Below, one piece after another: positions 62,535 to 64,000 of a stretch of 64,000 nucleotides of DNA. Origin of the DNA: Rhodoblastus sp963727035 (GTDB taxonomy: Bacteria > Pseudomonadota > Alphaproteobacteria > Rhizobiales > Beijerinckiaceae); the NCBI GenBank assembly GCA_963727035.1, contig CAVSEY010000002.1, positions 36,080-100,079 of the forward strand, in the 5' to 3' direction. The notes beneath the pieces are model-generated. The model saw only the letters and a list, made by a program, of their open reading frames with translations. It was not told the origin of the DNA and did no database searches. The position numbers were made by a program, and so were the translations under genes. Every line of letters begins with the position of its first letter. The first letter of the stretch is position 1.

Positions 62535-63425
62535 TTACCGCTCGCTGTTTTCGCCGTCGCGCAGTTCAGGCGCCAACGGGGCGTGGTTCAGAATGGCGAC
62601 GAGAGCCACGCCGCCAATCGTGTTGCCGATGATCGTCGGCACGAAAAATCCAATTCCGTATTCTGCAAGCGAAGCCTTGCCGGAGAACACGGCGAAGAAG
62701 GCTTCCACGGACCCGGCGATGATGTGCGAGAAACCGCCGATAGCGACGACATAGGTCAGCAGAAGAATGACGAAAAGCCGAGCGGATTTCGCGCTAGGCA
62801 ACAGCCAGACCATCAGCGCGATCAGCCAGCCAGCGAAAAAGGCTTTGACTAGGGTCGGCCAGAACGGACCGCTGACGCTTTCGATGGCGATTTCGGAGAG
62901 CGCCCGGCTTTGCTCCTTTGAAAAAAGCCCGGGGATCGAAAGCAGGCCGGCAAAGATGAAGGTGCCCGCAATGTTGGCGCTCAGGACCAGCGCCCAAAAT
63001 CGCAGCAAAGCCAGAAGCGTCGTCCGGTCCCTCCGAACCAGAAGAGGCAGCACCGCCGTCAGCGTGCTTTCCGTAAACAGCTCCTGCTTGCCCAGCACGA
63101 CAATGACAAAGCCGACGGAATAGCCGAAGCCGTCGACCAGCCGGCGCCATGGCATGTCGGGCAGCGCGCTTTGGATCAAGGCGAGCGCCAGGAAAGAAAA
63201 GCCCATCGAAAGCCCGGCTGCGAGCCCGGACCAGACAATGGCGGGCGCCGCACGCGCGAGTTCGGATTCTCCGTCCTTGCGAAGGATTTCGTGAATGACG
63301 AGTGCCTGCGGAGTGGAATGCTCTTCCGCCTGGGTTTTTTCGGCGGCGTCGAGGCTTGACGCTTGCGCGAATGGACCGTTTTCGGATTGATGCTCGTCCT
63401 CCATCGCGGGCTCGGTGCTTGCCAT
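62535..63425 (-). CDS. Formate/nitrite transporter (FNT) family protein, YfdC-like
   Basis: 296 residues with a hydrophilic N-terminal ~55 residues and six TM helices. FNT landmarks: GLAAGLSMGFSFLAL, YSVGFVIVVLGKQELFTEST and GGFSHIIAGSVEAFF (containing the pore His). FNT proteins are pentameric channels for formate, nitrite or hydrosulfide; the KQELFTE pattern is closest to the YfdC subgroup of unknown substrate. A formate role is attractive beside the fds operon 20 kb away, but is inference. Confidence 0.85.
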   Translation of the reverse strand: MASTEPAMEDEHQSENGPFAQASSLDAAEKTQAEEHSTPQALVIHEILRKDGESELARAAPAIVWSGLAAGLSMGFSFLALALIQSALPDMPWRRLVDGFGYSVGFVIVVLGKQELFTESTLTAVLPLLVRRDRTTLLALLRFWALVLSANIAGTFIFAGLLSIPGLFSKEQSRALSEIAIESVSGPFWPTLVKAFFAGWLIALMVWLLPSAKSARLFVILLLTYVVAIGGFSHIIAGSVEAFFAVFSGKASLAEYGIGFFVPTIIGNTIGGVALVAILNHAPLAPELRDGENSER

Positions 63426-64000
63426 CAGATATCGGCTCGGTGAAAACGAGAAGGCTGAACCGGCCGATGAGACGCGGCGAGTCCGGCCTGCCGATCATGC
63501 CAGACTTCACCGCCCGGCGCCAATAGGCCAGCGTCACACCGTTGACGATCTCCCCCTGCGAACTGCCGGGCGCGACCGCGCGAGCGCGGGCAATGAGCTG
63601 GTCGATCGCCTTGCTTATGGATGTAATGCCCTATCCGACCACTACCTCCCCTGCTCCCAACTCTCCGCGGGACTGGAACACCACGCCTAAGCAGCTCGGA
63701 GGGTCTTCCGGCTTCGCGGCCGGTCAGCAGTTGGAGCCGCTGCAGTCGGCGTGGCCGGGACCGGCTTTTCGATCGAGGCGACGCCGCCGGCCACGGCTAG
63801 GGCGAGACGGGCGAGGGCAATGAGCTTGCGCTTGGAGGCCTCCTATAAAAGCTTATATATCGGCCCGCATGTCTGAGGTGCGCGATCTTCTTGCGGGAGA
63901 GCCATTGGCCCGCTCAAGACAAATGCGCTCGCGTCTTCATCGGAAATACCCCCAGTGCTGACGATCACAGGATTGAGATTGTCGCCTTTAAGCCGAAATA
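63426..64000. other. Right-edge region without a confident gene, 575 bp
   Basis: Two short minus-strand frames look protein-like (about 63610-63440 with KAIDQLIARARAVAPG and VTLAYWRRAVKSGM; about 63840-63687 with KLIALARLALAVAGG) but lack good starts and known similarity. They may be decayed genes. AT-rich TATAAAAGCTTATATAT lies at about 63845-63861. Confidence 0.4.

Noticed and set aside
63440..63840. Short minus-strand protein-like frames at the right edge
   Set aside because: Stops directly upstream and no convincing start codon or similarity; may be decayed genes but not supportable.

Overview
The window is GC-rich chromosomal DNA from an alphaproteobacterium, most likely a Hyphomicrobiales member with methylotrophic or formate-using relatives (Beijerinckiaceae/Methylocystaceae type). 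This is inferred from the gene content: ntrY-ntrX, lol genes beside dnaE, an fdsGBA-fdhD-fdsD formate dehydrogenase, NodT-type efflux lipoprotein, a BigR-like regulator and Ti-type traA/traC/traD. No rRNA or species marker is present.

Layout. 1-1.2 kb: C-terminal end of a nonapeptide-repeat protein facing a DUF1194 protein. 1.2-5.5 kb: a decayed glycogen-debranching enzyme and a decayed GT4 glycosyltransferase, bracketed by two direct copies of a ~110-bp repeat. 5.7-22 kb: housekeeping genes: a His-rich secreted protein, dnaE, lipoprotein-export genes, a divergent Aat-like protein, rsmB, ntrX/ntrY, a ferredoxin-reductase-like flavoprotein, a 2-hydroxyacid dehydrogenase and two LPS glycosyltransferases. 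23-25.7 kb: a soluble globin-coupled chemoreceptor with a CZB zinc domain, and an LpxL-type acyltransferase. 26.2-35.8 kb: a four-gene RND efflux operon (outer-membrane lipoprotein, adaptor, two pumps). 36-42 kb: NAD-dependent formate dehydrogenase operon, ending in a truncated oxalate/formate-type MFS transporter.

42.2-51.4 kb is an accessory island: two uncharacterised genes, divergent traDC and traA with a probable oriT between them, an AlpA regulator, a small conserved protein, higBA, and a large serine recombinase whose frame runs into a tRNA-Ser(UGA) gene. 51.4-61.1 kb returns to core genes (rimO, quinone oxidoreductase, aspS, brnTA, rnd, an ArsR/BigR-type regulator, thyX, rlmB, tRNA-Thr(UGU)). 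61.2-62.3 kb is mobile-element debris (truncated DUF6641-like gene, istB fragment, IS5-type transposase fragment), followed by a formate/nitrite-transporter-family gene.

Formate recurs: dehydrogenase, its sulfurtransferase FdhD, a broken OFA transporter and an FNT channel. Another recurrent feature is single-base frameshifts in otherwise well-conserved genes (dnaE, GT25, chemoreceptor, fdsA, traA, recombinase). Their number, including one in the essential dnaE, suggests that some are assembly errors, while the two genes at 1.7-5.1 kb look truly decayed.
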